Origin: Stutzerimonas zhaodongensis
GTDB taxonomy: Bacteria > Pseudomonadota > Gammaproteobacteria > Pseudomonadales > Pseudomonadaceae
Assembly: GCF_003696365.1 (NCBI RefSeq)
Contig: NZ_RFFM01000003.1
Coordinates: 248,001 to 312,000, forward strand
Length of the DNA stretch: 64,000 nucleotides
Direction: 5' to 3'
Positions 37,781 through 46,906 of this stretch are shown here, piece by piece; positions within the stretch are counted from its first letter, which is position 1; each line of letters opens with the position of its first letter. The notes beneath the pieces are model-generated. The model made no database searches. It was not told the DNA's origin and saw nothing but the letters and a program-made list of their open reading frames with translations. The translations under genes were made by a program, and so were the position numbers.

Positions 37781-38185
37781 CTAGCCATCAAAGTCATTGG
37801 TGTGAAGAAAGCACAATTTGTTGCCTTCCGGATCGAGACAGTAGGCACCGAAGAAATCTGCGCCATAACGTGGGCGCAGCCCCGGCGCCCCTTCATCAGC
37901 CCCTCCGCTCTTGATAGCGGCCTGCCACGCCGCTGTCACCTGCTCCTGCGAAGCGGCGGCAAAGCTGATCTGGACGCCGTTACCCGATGTAGCCGGCAAA
38001 CCGTTGTAGGGTTGCTGCACATAAAACTGCGGCCACTTCGTACCGGGCCGATGCCAGCCGGCACCGGGTGGGCCGTCATCCTCTTCATCAAGCAAGCGCA
38101 CCCAACCCAAGCGGCCAAGCACCAAGTCATAGAAGGCGACCATTGCCTGGAGATCGCGACCTCCAACCTGAATATGGCTGAACAT
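37781..38185 (-). CDS. VOC-family protein (glyoxalase/bleomycin-resistance fold)
   Basis: A 134-residue protein with two beta-alpha-beta-beta-beta modules starting MFSHIQVGGRDLQAMVAFYDLVLG, with DPEGNKLCFLH near the end as in many VOC proteins. Metal ligands would include the N-terminal His and a C-terminal acidic residue. The reaction cannot be assigned. ATG 38185 has AGGAGAG 2-8 nt upstream, preferred over a longer start at 38227. Confidence 0.82.
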   Translation of the reverse strand: MFSHIQVGGRDLQAMVAFYDLVLGRLGWVRLLDEEDDGPPGAGWHRPGTKWPQFYVQQPYNGLPATSGNGVQISFAAASQEQVTAAWQAAIKSGGADEGAPGLRPRYGADFFGAYCLDPEGNKLCFLHTNDFDG

Positions 38186-38244
38186 GGCTCTCCTCGTCTC
38201 AACTTGGTGACTGACCTCTTCGATCATGGCTCGGCTGCTAGTCG

Positions 38245-39909
38245 TCAGCCGTTGAGCACGTTATCCACCAGCGCCTTGGCTTCTTCCTGGATGCGCTTGA
38301 GGTGCCCTTCGCCTTCGAAGCTTTCGGCGTAAATCTTGTAGACGTCCTCGGTGCCGGACGGGCGCGCGGCGAACCAGCCATTGTCGGTCACCACCTTGAG
38401 CCCGCCGATGGCTGCACCGTTGCCAGGTGCTTCGGTGAGGATCTGAGTGATCGGCTGACCGGCCAGCTCGGCAGCTGTGACCTGGGACGCCGAAAGTTTG
38501 CCCAACTTTGCCTTCTGCTCGCGATTGGCGGGCGCGTCGATGCGCTGGTAGACCGGCGCGCCGAAACGGTCGGTCAGCGCCTGGTAGCGTTCGCCCGGGT
38601 CCTTGCCGGTTACGGCGGTGATTTCGGCGGCCAGCAGGCCGAGAATCAGGCCGTCCTTGTCGGTCGACCAGGCCCCGCCCTGCTTGCGCAGGAATGACGC
38701 CCCAGCGGATTCCTCGCCACCGAAGCCCAGACTGCCGTCCATCAAACCATCGACGAACCACTTGAAGCCTACCGGCACCTCAACCACCTTGCGGTCGATG
38801 CCCTTGGCGACGCGATCGATCATCGAGGACGACACCAGCGTCTTGCCGATACCTGCCTGAGCGCTCCATTGCGGGCGATGGGTAAACAGGTATTCGATGG
38901 CCACGGCCAGGTAATGGTTGGGATTCAGCAGACCCACCGAGCGCGCCACGATGCCGTGACGGTCATGGTCAGTGTCGCAGGCGAAGGAGACGTCGAAGCG
39001 GTCCTTGTTTTCGATCAGCCCGGCCATGGCGTGGGGCGAACTGCAATCCATGCGGATCTTGCCGTCCCAGTCCAGGCGCATGAAACGGAAGGTCGGATCG
39101 ACACGGGTCGAGAGCACTTCCAGGGGCAGACCATAGCGTTCGGCAACACGCGTCCAGTAATGCACTCCTGCCCCACCGAGTGGATCTACACCAAACTTGA
39201 GACCGGAGTTGCGGATCGCTTCGAGGTCGATTACCTGCTCCAGGCCGCTCACGTAGCTATCGATGAAGTCGAAGCGTTGTGTCGTCGGTGCTTTCAGCGC
39301 CTGGGAATAATCCATCCGCTGCACGCCTTTCAGGCCGGCAACCAGCAATGCATTGGCGCGCTCTTGAATCCACTTGGTCACACCCGTATCGGCCGGGCCG
39401 CCATTGGTGGGGTTGTACTTGAAGCCGCCATCGGCAGGTGGATTGTGCGAAGGCGTGATGACGATGCCATCGGCCAGGCCTCTGCTACGGCCGGCGTTGT
39501 ATTCGAGGATGGCGTTGGAGATCGCAGGCGTCGGTGTGTAGCCGGGCTCGCCGTTGGTCTCGGTGCAACCGGCGTCGATTCGAGTCTCAACGCCGTTGGC
39601 CGCCAGCACTTCCAGGGCGGATACGAAGGCCGGTTCGGACAGCGCGTGGGTGTCCATGCCGACGAAGATCGGGCCATCTATGCCCTGCTCCCGGCGATAG
39701 TCACAGATCGCCTGGGTGGTTGCCAGGATGTGCCATTCGTTGAAGCTCGCCTTCAGCGAGGAGCCACGATGCCCGGAGGTGCCGAAAGAAACCTGCTGCG
39801 CTGGATCGGACGGATCTGGTCGCTCGCTGTAGTAGCGCGAAATCAGGCGCGGAATGTTGGTCAGCGAATGTTCTTCCGGGAGGCGTCCTGCGTTGAGGTC
39901 GATGCTCAT
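38245..39909 (-). CDS. pgm: Phosphoglucomutase (alpha-D-glucose-phosphate specific)
   Basis: A 554-residue phosphohexomutase with four domains. It has [11 protein letters not shown] near residue 42, the active-site phosphoserine loop [14 protein letters not shown], the metal loop CDTDHDRHG, the sugar-binding [12 protein letters not shown], and the phosphate-binding [16 protein letters not shown]. It interconverts glucose-1-phosphate and glucose-6-phosphate, supplying glycogen, trehalose and polysaccharide synthesis. Slightly longer than the usual 546. It appears to be a lone housekeeping gene. Confidence 0.96.
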   Translation of the reverse strand: MSIDLNAGRLPEEHSLTNIPRLISRYYSERPDPSDPAQQVSFGTSGHRGSSLKASFNEWHILATTQAICDYRREQGIDGPIFVGMDTHALSEPAFVSALEVLAANGVETRIDAGCTETNGEPGYTPTPAISNAILEYNAGRSRGLADGIVITPSHNPPADGGFKYNPTNGGPADTGVTKWIQERANALLVAGLKGVQRMDYSQALKAPTTQRFDFIDSYVSGLEQVIDLEAIRNSGLKFGVDPLGGAGVHYWTRVAERYGLPLEVLSTRVDPTFRFMRLDWDGKIRMDCSSPHAMAGLIENKDRFDVSFACDTDHDRHGIVARSVGLLNPNHYLAVAIEYLFTHRPQWSAQAGIGKTLVSSSMIDRVAKGIDRKVVEVPVGFKWFVDGLMDGSLGFGGEESAGASFLRKQGGAWSTDKDGLILGLLAAEITAVTGKDPGERYQALTDRFGAPVYQRIDAPANREQKAKLGKLSASQVTAAELAGQPITQILTEAPGNGAAIGGLKVVTDNGWFAARPSGTEDVYKIYAESFEGEGHLKRIQEEAKALVDNVLNG

Positions 39910-40134
39910 CTATCGTTCCTTTGAAGGGTAAGTAGGTCGCCTCAGGCAACAGCGCCGCACGGGAGGCAATCGAAAACCAAGACCGGTGGTGGTCATTGTC
40001 TAGGCGCTTCGACCATCACTGATCCGGCTTTGGTTCCCCAGCCGGCGAGATGAATGTGCAGGCGACCCGGCGGTGCATGATAGTTGCCCCTGCGAACCAG
40101 GCGTAGCGTGCTAAACGCAGCCCCCAGAAACGCC

Positions 40135-40728
40135 TTACATCAACAGGCTGCTCCATGCCGAGACGAGCAGCAGCAGCGCCATGGCCTGATTGAAACGCCG
40201 CAGCGACGCTCTGGAGCGCAGCAGTTTGACCGCCCCGCGCCCAAGCGCGGCCCATCCAATCAGGCAAGGCATCGCTATGGCAAGGAAGATCAGCGCGTAG
40301 ATTGCGTATCCTGCCAAGCCTGCATCAGCGCCCGCGAATACGCCGACTACGGCAAGTGCCATCATCCACGTCTTCGGGTTTATCAGCTGCAAAGCCGCCC
40401 CGCCCCATGCCCCGATGCGCATGTCGGCCGCGTCTGTGTCCAAGGGCTCATCAGCGCTGCGCCAGAGTTTCCAGGCCAGCAGCGTGATCCAGCCAACGCC
40501 CAACCAGGCCATCGCATTTTGCACAGCAGGTAGCCGCATCAGTAATTCGCCCAACCCCAGGCCGACCAGCATGACGATCAGTGCGGCACTCAAGCAGGCG
40601 CCCGTCAGCAGAGGGAGAGCAGCGCGCCAACCGAAACGGGCGCTGCTGCTGAGCACGAGCATGTTGGTTGGCCCGGGGGTGATCGAAGCGACAAAGGTGA
40701 ACAGTACAAACGGAAGAAGCTGGTTCAT
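40135..40728 (-). CDS. LysE/RhtB-family amino-acid exporter
   Basis: A 197-residue membrane protein with about six hydrophobic helices. The RhtB hallmark near the N-terminus is FVASITPGPTNMLVLSSSARFG, and NPKTWMMALAVVGVF is the usual mid-protein motif. It exports amino acids or related solutes. It lies about 100 bp downstream of an AraC regulator on the same strand, the likely controller. Confidence 0.88.
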   Translation of the reverse strand: MNQLLPFVLFTFVASITPGPTNMLVLSSSARFGWRAALPLLTGACLSAALIVMLVGLGLGELLMRLPAVQNAMAWLGVGWITLLAWKLWRSADEPLDTDAADMRIGAWGGAALQLINPKTWMMALAVVGVFAGADAGLAGYAIYALIFLAIAMPCLIGWAALGRGAVKLLRSRASLRRFNQAMALLLLVSAWSSLLM

Positions 40729-40832
40729 CGCCGCCCCCTTACAACGGGCCGGGTGGCGGTGAATGAAAGGTAATCGATGGCAGGCATGGGCAGGTCTCCA
40801 GTTTCGACCCTGCCACTTTGTCTGTGTTTGGC

Positions 40833-41684
40833 TCAGCGGTCTGGAAGGTTTGAGCAGCTTTTTCGATACGCCGCGGGACTAAGACCGTAGGCCCGGCGAA
40901 ACCATCGTCCGAGGTGGCTCTGATCGGCAAAACCCAGCTCCATTGCAACGTTCGCAGGTGCCAACCCCTGCCGAAGCAATTTGCGAGCGGCGCTTAGTCG
41001 AAGCTGGACTAGATAGGCGTGGGGTGCCAGCCCGAAAGAAGCCTTGAACACTCGGGACAAGCGAAAGCGGTCGACCCCAGCCACAGCTGCAAGCTCATCG
41101 AGGCCGAGGTCCTGGTCAAGATGGGCATGGAGGTAATCCCTGGTCCTTATCGCAACCGCCGGCAGCGGCGCGGGAGTCTCCAGGCGCTTGCGCCAGTGCA
41201 TCCGCCTCGACAGTACATCCAGCAAACCGTCGAGTGCGGCATGCCGAACGATGCGCAACTCGTCGAGGTGAACGGCCTGAAACGCGTAGGCGATGTGCCT
41301 TACCAGGCCCGGCTCATCGGCGAGGGTTTCCTTGAAACTGGGCAGGCAATCGCTCGGCGCGTCTTCGAACAACCCACGCAGTTGGGCCTCCAGCCAATGA
41401 GGCTGCAGGTAGAAAGTCGAATAGGTGAAGCCGCCGGGGGTCGGCGCACGGCCATCGTGGATCTCGCCTGGCTCCAGCAGAAACGCCTGCCCCACGACGC
41501 TGCTGTGCAGTGCCCTGCGGCATTGGAACTGCTGGACGCCCTGCTCCGTAACGCCGATGAGGTAGCTGTCATGCCAATGCGGATCGTAGGCATGACCTTC
41601 GAAATGCGCACGGATGGTCTCGATGCCTGTTTCGGCATCCAGCTTCAGGTCGATCCAGCTATTGCCAGATTTGCTGTCGCTCAT
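40833..41684 (-). CDS. AraC-family transcriptional regulator
   Basis: A 283-residue regulator. The N-terminal AraC-type cupin (ARAFEGHAYDPHWHDSYLIGVTEQGVQQF-like, His-rich) spans about 170 residues and is followed by two HTH units (LGLDELAAVAGVDRFRLSRVFKASFG and AMELGFADQSHLGRWFRRAYG). This layout is common for regulators of LysE exporters. The exporter gene follows on the same strand. Confidence 0.9.
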   Translation of the reverse strand: MSDSKSGNSWIDLKLDAETGIETIRAHFEGHAYDPHWHDSYLIGVTEQGVQQFQCRRALHSSVVGQAFLLEPGEIHDGRAPTPGGFTYSTFYLQPHWLEAQLRGLFEDAPSDCLPSFKETLADEPGLVRHIAYAFQAVHLDELRIVRHAALDGLLDVLSRRMHWRKRLETPAPLPAVAIRTRDYLHAHLDQDLGLDELAAVAGVDRFRLSRVFKASFGLAPHAYLVQLRLSAARKLLRQGLAPANVAMELGFADQSHLGRWFRRAYGLSPAAYRKSCSNLPDR

Positions 41685-41825
41685 ACCTTCCCGCCACCCG
41701 CTCGCTTTCGAAATGAGGATTATGGTCTGAAGCCCAGGCTAGGGTTCTAGAACATCTGTGCAGACTACAGGGTGATCAGCGTGCAGCGCGTGCCTTCAAG
41801 CTTCGAACCGCATGCGGGCCACGAG

Positions 41826-43916
41826 CTATATCCGCAACACGCACGACACCGTCTCGGCCAGCGAATCCAGAGTGAAGGGCTTGGTCATCAACTTCATCCT
41901 CGGCCCCAGAAACTCCGAACGAGTGGCTGCGTTTTCCGCATAACCGCTGATGAACAAGACCGGCAGATCCGGTCGGTGCTGCTGAACGATTTCAGCAAGC
42001 TGCCGCCCATTCAAGCCGGGCAAACCAACGTCAGTGACGAGCAGATCAACCGCGCTCATCTGGCCCAGCAGCTTCAACGCTTGCTGGCCGTCTTCGGCGA
42101 GATGCACGCGGTAGCCCAAATCCTGAAGCGCACTGTCGAGCAGTAATCGAACGGAGTCGTCATCCTCCACGACGAGGATCGTCTGGCCGGCGCCGGCCAC
42201 CACCTCAGCATTCGCCGCGCTGGAAACGGTTTCGCTGGATGACGGCTGCGCCACAGGGATGTGCAGCGTGATCGAAGTACCGACGTCCTCGGTACTGGTC
42301 ACGGAAATGAACCCACTGCTCTGCTGGACGAAGCCATAGACCATGGACAACCCCAATCCAGTCCCCTGCCCCAAGGGCTTGGTCGTGAAGAACGGCTCGA
42401 AAACCTTCGCCAGCATGGAAGCCGGAATACCGACGCCCGTATCGGTCACATCGATGGCGACGTAGAGTCCAGCGCTGCCGCCCAGGTTGGCAGCTTCTGC
42501 GGCATCAAGCTGCGCAACGCGCGTTGCGATCGTCAAGGTGCCACCGTCCGGCATCGCATCGCGCGCGTTGATACTGAGGTTCAACAGCGCGTTTTCCAGC
42601 TGATTGGGGTCCACCTGCGCCAGGCCGATATCGTCCATCAGCCGAACATCCAGGCTGATTCGTTCTGTCAGGGTCCGCCGCAAGAGATCAACCAGCGAGT
42701 TGATCAAGGGATTCACAGCCACGGCGCGGCTTTCCAGCGATTGTCGGCGCGAGAAGGCAAGTAAGCGCTGGGTCAGTGCAGCAGCGCGGCTAGCCGATGC
42801 ATGCGCGGCGGACATATACCGATCGAGGTCACCGTACTGTTGTCGGCCGATACGCAAGCGCATCAGATCCAGCGCCCCGATCACTCCGGTGAGCATGTTG
42901 TTGAAGTCGTGAGCGATGCCGCCAGTGAGCTGGCCGACCGCATCCATCTTCATGGACTGGCGCAATTGCTCCTCGGCGCGGGCGCGCTCCTGGCTTTCCA
43001 GCGTCAGCTTTTCCAGGGCGTCTTCCAATGCACGGGTGCGCGCCTTTACCTGGGCTTCGAGATCATCGTTGAATCGACGTAACGTTTCCTCGTTCTGTTT
43101 CACCGCGTTGATATCGATGACCACCAGTGCCGCGCCTTTGACCTTCTGATTGGAATCGTACAAGGGCACGGCGCTGATGCGGGTCCAAAGCTCGCCACCA
43201 CCTTCCGGGTAATAACGGAAATCGGCACTCGCAACTACTTCGCCACGCAATGCACGTGCACCCGCAAACTGATCACGCGGCAGCGGTTGCCCGCTGCTAT
43301 CCAGGCCAACCCAGCGTCCAGTGTGGGCAGGGTCATTTGATGGAATGAGCTTATTGGGGACGTAGCGCTCGTAGTGGGGGTTACTGAGTACGGTCGCTCC
43401 CTTCATGTCGATCAGACAGACACCAACAGGAAGATGCTCGACCAGGCTCTCCAGCGTGGTGCGCTGTTCGGCCAGTTCGATCATGCGGTCACGAATTTCG
43501 AGCTGACGCTGCCGAGATCGCCACACGGTTGCCACGGTGCTGAGCAAAGATGCTGGACCCAACGGCTGTTCCAGCAGCACCAGCTCGGTGATGCTGGACG
43601 GAAGTCGCGCTCGCAATGTCTGAAAATCGGCACGCGACATGCCCCGACACTGCGATATCAGAATGAAGGGAATCCCCGACCACCCGTGCCCATCGTTCAC
43701 TGAAGCAGGAAGCTCGGTGAGTGCCGGAACGAAGGTATCCATGATGATGACAGCGCCGACCCGATGGTCCAGTTGGCCAAGCATCGCCGCCAGATCCGTG
43801 CAGACGACCGCCTCATAACCTTCTTCGCCAAGAAGCTGAACCATACCGGCGCACTCTGCGCCGTCGGACGCACCAATCAGCAAAGGCTTCCTTTCGGATG
43901 AAACGTGTAGGGTCAC
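41826..43916 (-). CDS. Hybrid sensor histidine kinase with two receiver-like domains
   Basis: About 696 residues and no membrane segments, so cytosolic. An N-terminal receiver-like domain (1-125, Asp60 in VIIMDT) lacks the usual paired acidic residues near its start. A PAS domain (155-275) and a coiled coil (280-325) precede HisKA with His336 in GGIAHDFNNML. HATPase_c (N-box LSINARDAMPDGG, DTGVGIP, GTGLGLSMVYG) and a C-terminal receiver (IEDD-like VVEDDD, phosphoacceptor Asp629, Lys in MTKPF) follow. The start is probably GTG 43916; there is no good ATG nearby. It is divergent from a GGDEF-EAL gene. No partner DNA-binding regulator is in view. Confidence 0.88.
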   Translation of the reverse strand: MTLHVSSERKPLLIGASDGAECAGMVQLLGEEGYEAVVCTDLAAMLGQLDHRVGAVIIMDTFVPALTELPASVNDGHGWSGIPFILISQCRGMSRADFQTLRARLPSSITELVLLEQPLGPASLLSTVATVWRSRQRQLEIRDRMIELAEQRTTLESLVEHLPVGVCLIDMKGATVLSNPHYERYVPNKLIPSNDPAHTGRWVGLDSSGQPLPRDQFAGARALRGEVVASADFRYYPEGGGELWTRISAVPLYDSNQKVKGAALVVIDINAVKQNEETLRRFNDDLEAQVKARTRALEDALEKLTLESQERARAEEQLRQSMKMDAVGQLTGGIAHDFNNMLTGVIGALDLMRLRIGRQQYGDLDRYMSAAHASASRAAALTQRLLAFSRRQSLESRAVAVNPLINSLVDLLRRTLTERISLDVRLMDDIGLAQVDPNQLENALLNLSINARDAMPDGGTLTIATRVAQLDAAEAANLGGSAGLYVAIDVTDTGVGIPASMLAKVFEPFFTTKPLGQGTGLGLSMVYGFVQQSSGFISVTSTEDVGTSITLHIPVAQPSSSETVSSAANAEVVAGAGQTILVVEDDDSVRLLLDSALQDLGYRVHLAEDGQQALKLLGQMSAVDLLVTDVGLPGLNGRQLAEIVQQHRPDLPVLFISGYAENAATRSEFLGPRMKLMTKPFTLDSLAETVSCVLRI

Positions 43917-44282
43917 ATCGATGCTCGTCAGTGAATACTCGGAACTACGCTTGGCCGTTCTCGACCACCGCACCAGACTCGAATTGGCGCATCGATGAAA
44001 CCTTGACCAGATTTCAGATGCAGCAAGGGCGTTCGACCAGAGTTGGCTGAAACGCCCGGAGCGTCGGGGCACTCGTGGCGGGAATGGTACAGGGACCGAA
44101 TCGTAGGTGGCGATGGGTTTCTTACCACCTGTTTGCATCCACGCAGCCAGAGACTCGGCTCTCCACGCCGCTCACCGCTGGTCGGAATCTGCTGCGGCAA
44201 CACCAACGTCGCGTAGGTGGCCGCCGATATAGATTCTGCGACCTGTCGGTCGCGCATCCAGTACGAGTTCCGGCGAGATCAG
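43917..44282. other. Intergenic region, no gene seen
   Basis: The 366-bp divergent region between the hybrid kinase and the CHASE4 GGDEF-EAL gene. I see no convincing promoter, repeat or small gene. A GGCGAG ribosome-binding site lies at the right end before ATG 44283. Confidence 0.5.
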
Positions 44283-46862
44283 ATGACTCTTCATACCGCA
44301 GCGAATCCTGTTTCATCGTCAGCGGGTTATACCGCCATTACCCGCAAGGCGTCCCTCAGCTTTGTCTACGTCGTCGCAGCGCTGTTCATTACCGCAGGCC
44401 TTGCGCTGGTTTACCTGTGCCTTGCACTGGACGAGCATCAGGTCAGCCACAGCGAAACGGATGCTGCCAGAGCAATGGAAAGCCGCCAGGACAAGATAGG
44501 CACGGCACTGGCGGACTACGCATTCTGGTACGACGCCTACAAGTACATGCACGACGCCATCGACACGGCATGGGCCTATGAGGGGGACAATATCGGCCCG
44601 TCGCTGTTTTCTACGTACGGCCTGGACGGTGTGTTCGTTCTTGGTCCGGACGCCACGACCCGCTACGGCGTCATCAATGGTGCTCTGGGCGATACGCCGG
44701 CCACCGATTGGATCACAGGAGACATTCCTGCTTTGCTTCAAGAAGCGCGCGATAAATCTGCGGACGATGCGATCGCCTACGCCTATTTTTCCGTAGCGGG
44801 TGTTCCGGCCGTCATGTCAGCGGCGGTTATGCGCCCCGACAACAGCTTCGACGACTTCACTGCGCTGTCTTACCTGGTCTACGTCGACGTACTGACGGAG
44901 GCGAAACTCAAGGTCATCGATCAGGCTTTTGACCTGGATAACCTGAAAGCAACCCTGGGCAACCTGCCCGATGCGTCGAGCCCGAAATTGACGCTGCAAG
45001 CGAAGGTGGGTGCGCCCGTAACTCTTCAATGGAACAGCGAAGATCTTGGTTTATCGCTGCTGAAGACCTACTTGCCGTTGCTCTTTCTGGTCGGGGTACT
45101 GGTTGCGGTTCTGGTCTGCTGGCTGCGCAAGCGCGTTCTGCACGCTACCCATATGATCGATGCGGCTCAGCAGGCTTTGCAGATCAGCGAACAGCGTTTC
45201 AAGAACATCTCCGAGGCGTCATCGGACTGGATCTGGGAAACCGACTCTGAGCAGAACCTGACCTATCTCTCCGACCGGTTTTGCCAGTTGACCGGGCTGC
45301 CCCGCGAGCAATGGCTCGGCCGTCCGCTGTTCGAGTTGCTTGCGTATGACACCCGACTGTTGGCAGTAAGTGCGGAGCTCGGCGCCAGCAATGCACGCCG
45401 ACCAATACCGTGCGAGATGAATGCCGCCAACGACAGCCTGCGCTATTGCCAACTTTCCGCTCGCGCGGTGCGTTCAGGCGCGCAGCTGTTGGGCTTCCAG
45501 GGCACCGTGTGCGATATCACCGAAGAGATCGAAGCCAAGGCACGTATCGAGCACATCAGCCAGCACGATGCCCTGACCGGCCTCGCCAACCGCCACCGCC
45601 TGAACCACTTCATCAACAGCCGTTTGAGCGAAGGCTTGAACGCTGATCGACCGGTGTATCTGCTGGCGCTGGACCTTGATCGCTTCAAACCCATCAACGA
45701 CGCATTCGGTCACGCCGCGGGCGATCTGGTGTTGCGCGAAATCGCGAATGCATTGAACAGCTGCACCCGCTCGACCGACCTGGTAGCGCGGCTGGGTGGG
45801 GACGAATTCGTCGTGGTTGCTACCGACTGCAAGAGCCCCGAACAGGCCGAAGGGCTCTGCCAACGCCTCATCGATCGCATCAACCAGCCGATCACGATAG
45901 CCGGCAACGAAGTCAGCGTCGGTACCAGCATCGGTGTGGTGTGTGCTCCTTTCGATGGAATCACCGGCGAAGACCTGCTGCGCTACGCCGACATTGCCCT
46001 GTACGAGGCCAAATCCAGCGGTCGCAACATGTTCCGATTCTACGAGCCGGCCATGAACGAACGGATCATGGAGCGTCGACAGCTGGAAATCGACATGCGA
46101 CACGCCTTGCGCAGGCGCGAGTTCCGCCTGGACTTCCAGCCGCGCTACGAAGCGGCCGGCCAGCACCTTGTCGGGGCCGAAGCACTGGTGCGCTGGCATC
46201 ACCCTACAAAGGGGCTTCTGCCGCCGGACAGCTTCATCCAGTTGGCCGAGGAGACCGGTCTGATCATCGAGCTCAGCGATTGGGTAATGCAGGAGGCCTG
46301 CATGAACGCCTTGACCTGGGGAGACACCATGATGGTCTCGGTGAACCTCTCTTCTGTGGAGTTTCAGCGTAACGACCTGGTTGAGCGCGTCGCGGCTGCA
46401 TTGAAGATCACCGGACTCTCACCCGAGCGACTGGAGCTGGAAATCACAGAAAGCGTAATGCTCGAAGATGCCGCCGCTGCGCTGATCACCATGAACCAAC
46501 TCAAGGCACTGGGCGTTCGGCTGTCGATGGACGACTTCGGTACTGGCTATTCTTCGCTCAGCTACCTGCGCACTTACCCGTTCGACGGAATAAAGATAGA
46601 CCGCAGCTTCATCTCGGGCCTTGATCACTCGCAGAGCAGCGAGGCTATCGTGCACGCCATCGTCAGCATGGGCCACGCCCTGTCCTTGACGGTCACGGCC
46701 GAAGGCATAGAAACGGTCACGCAGCTCGGAAAGCTGACCGAGCTGGCCTGCGATCAGGCGCAAGGGTTCTATCTGGGGCGTCCTATCGCATCCGAGCCGT
46801 TCAAGCGAGTCGTGTCTGAGCATCAGGCGCAAGCGACCCATCGAGCGACCGCCGGCCGCTGA
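44283..46862 (+). CDS. CHASE4-PAS-GGDEF-EAL cyclic-di-GMP enzyme
   Basis: An 859-residue membrane protein. It has TM1 at about 25-48, a periplasmic CHASE4-type sensor (50-255, with DYAFWYDAYKYM and FSTYGLDGVFVL), TM2 at 262-281 and PAS at 300-420. The diguanylate cyclase has intact GGDEF (505-509) and an RxxD inhibitory site RSTD five residues before it. The phosphodiesterase has EAL (633-635) and DDFGTGYSSL. Both catalytic motifs are intact, so it could make or degrade c-di-GMP depending on its signal. ATG 44283 has GGCGAG upstream. It is convergent with a second GGDEF-EAL gene only 44 bp away. Confidence 0.93.
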   Translation: MTLHTAANPVSSSAGYTAITRKASLSFVYVVAALFITAGLALVYLCLALDEHQVSHSETDAARAMESRQDKIGTALADYAFWYDAYKYMHDAIDTAWAYEGDNIGPSLFSTYGLDGVFVLGPDATTRYGVINGALGDTPATDWITGDIPALLQEARDKSADDAIAYAYFSVAGVPAVMSAAVMRPDNSFDDFTALSYLVYVDVLTEAKLKVIDQAFDLDNLKATLGNLPDASSPKLTLQAKVGAPVTLQWNSEDLGLSLLKTYLPLLFLVGVLVAVLVCWLRKRVLHATHMIDAAQQALQISEQRFKNISEASSDWIWETDSEQNLTYLSDRFCQLTGLPREQWLGRPLFELLAYDTRLLAVSAELGASNARRPIPCEMNAANDSLRYCQLSARAVRSGAQLLGFQGTVCDITEEIEAKARIEHISQHDALTGLANRHRLNHFINSRLSEGLNADRPVYLLALDLDRFKPINDAFGHAAGDLVLREIANALNSCTRSTDLVARLGGDEFVVVATDCKSPEQAEGLCQRLIDRINQPITIAGNEVSVGTSIGVVCAPFDGITGEDLLRYADIALYEAKSSGRNMFRFYEPAMNERIMERRQLEIDMRHALRRREFRLDFQPRYEAAGQHLVGAEALVRWHHPTKGLLPPDSFIQLAEETGLIIELSDWVMQEACMNALTWGDTMMVSVNLSSVEFQRNDLVERVAAALKITGLSPERLELEITESVMLEDAAAALITMNQLKALGVRLSMDDFGTGYSSLSYLRTYPFDGIKIDRSFISGLDHSQSSEAIVHAIVSMGHALSLTVTAEGIETVTQLGKLTELACDQAQGFYLGRPIASEPFKRVVSEHQAQATHRATAGR

Positions 46863-46906
46863 GCGCTGAGCGCTGAAGCCGATTCGAACCGCTGGCTCGC
46901 GGCCAG

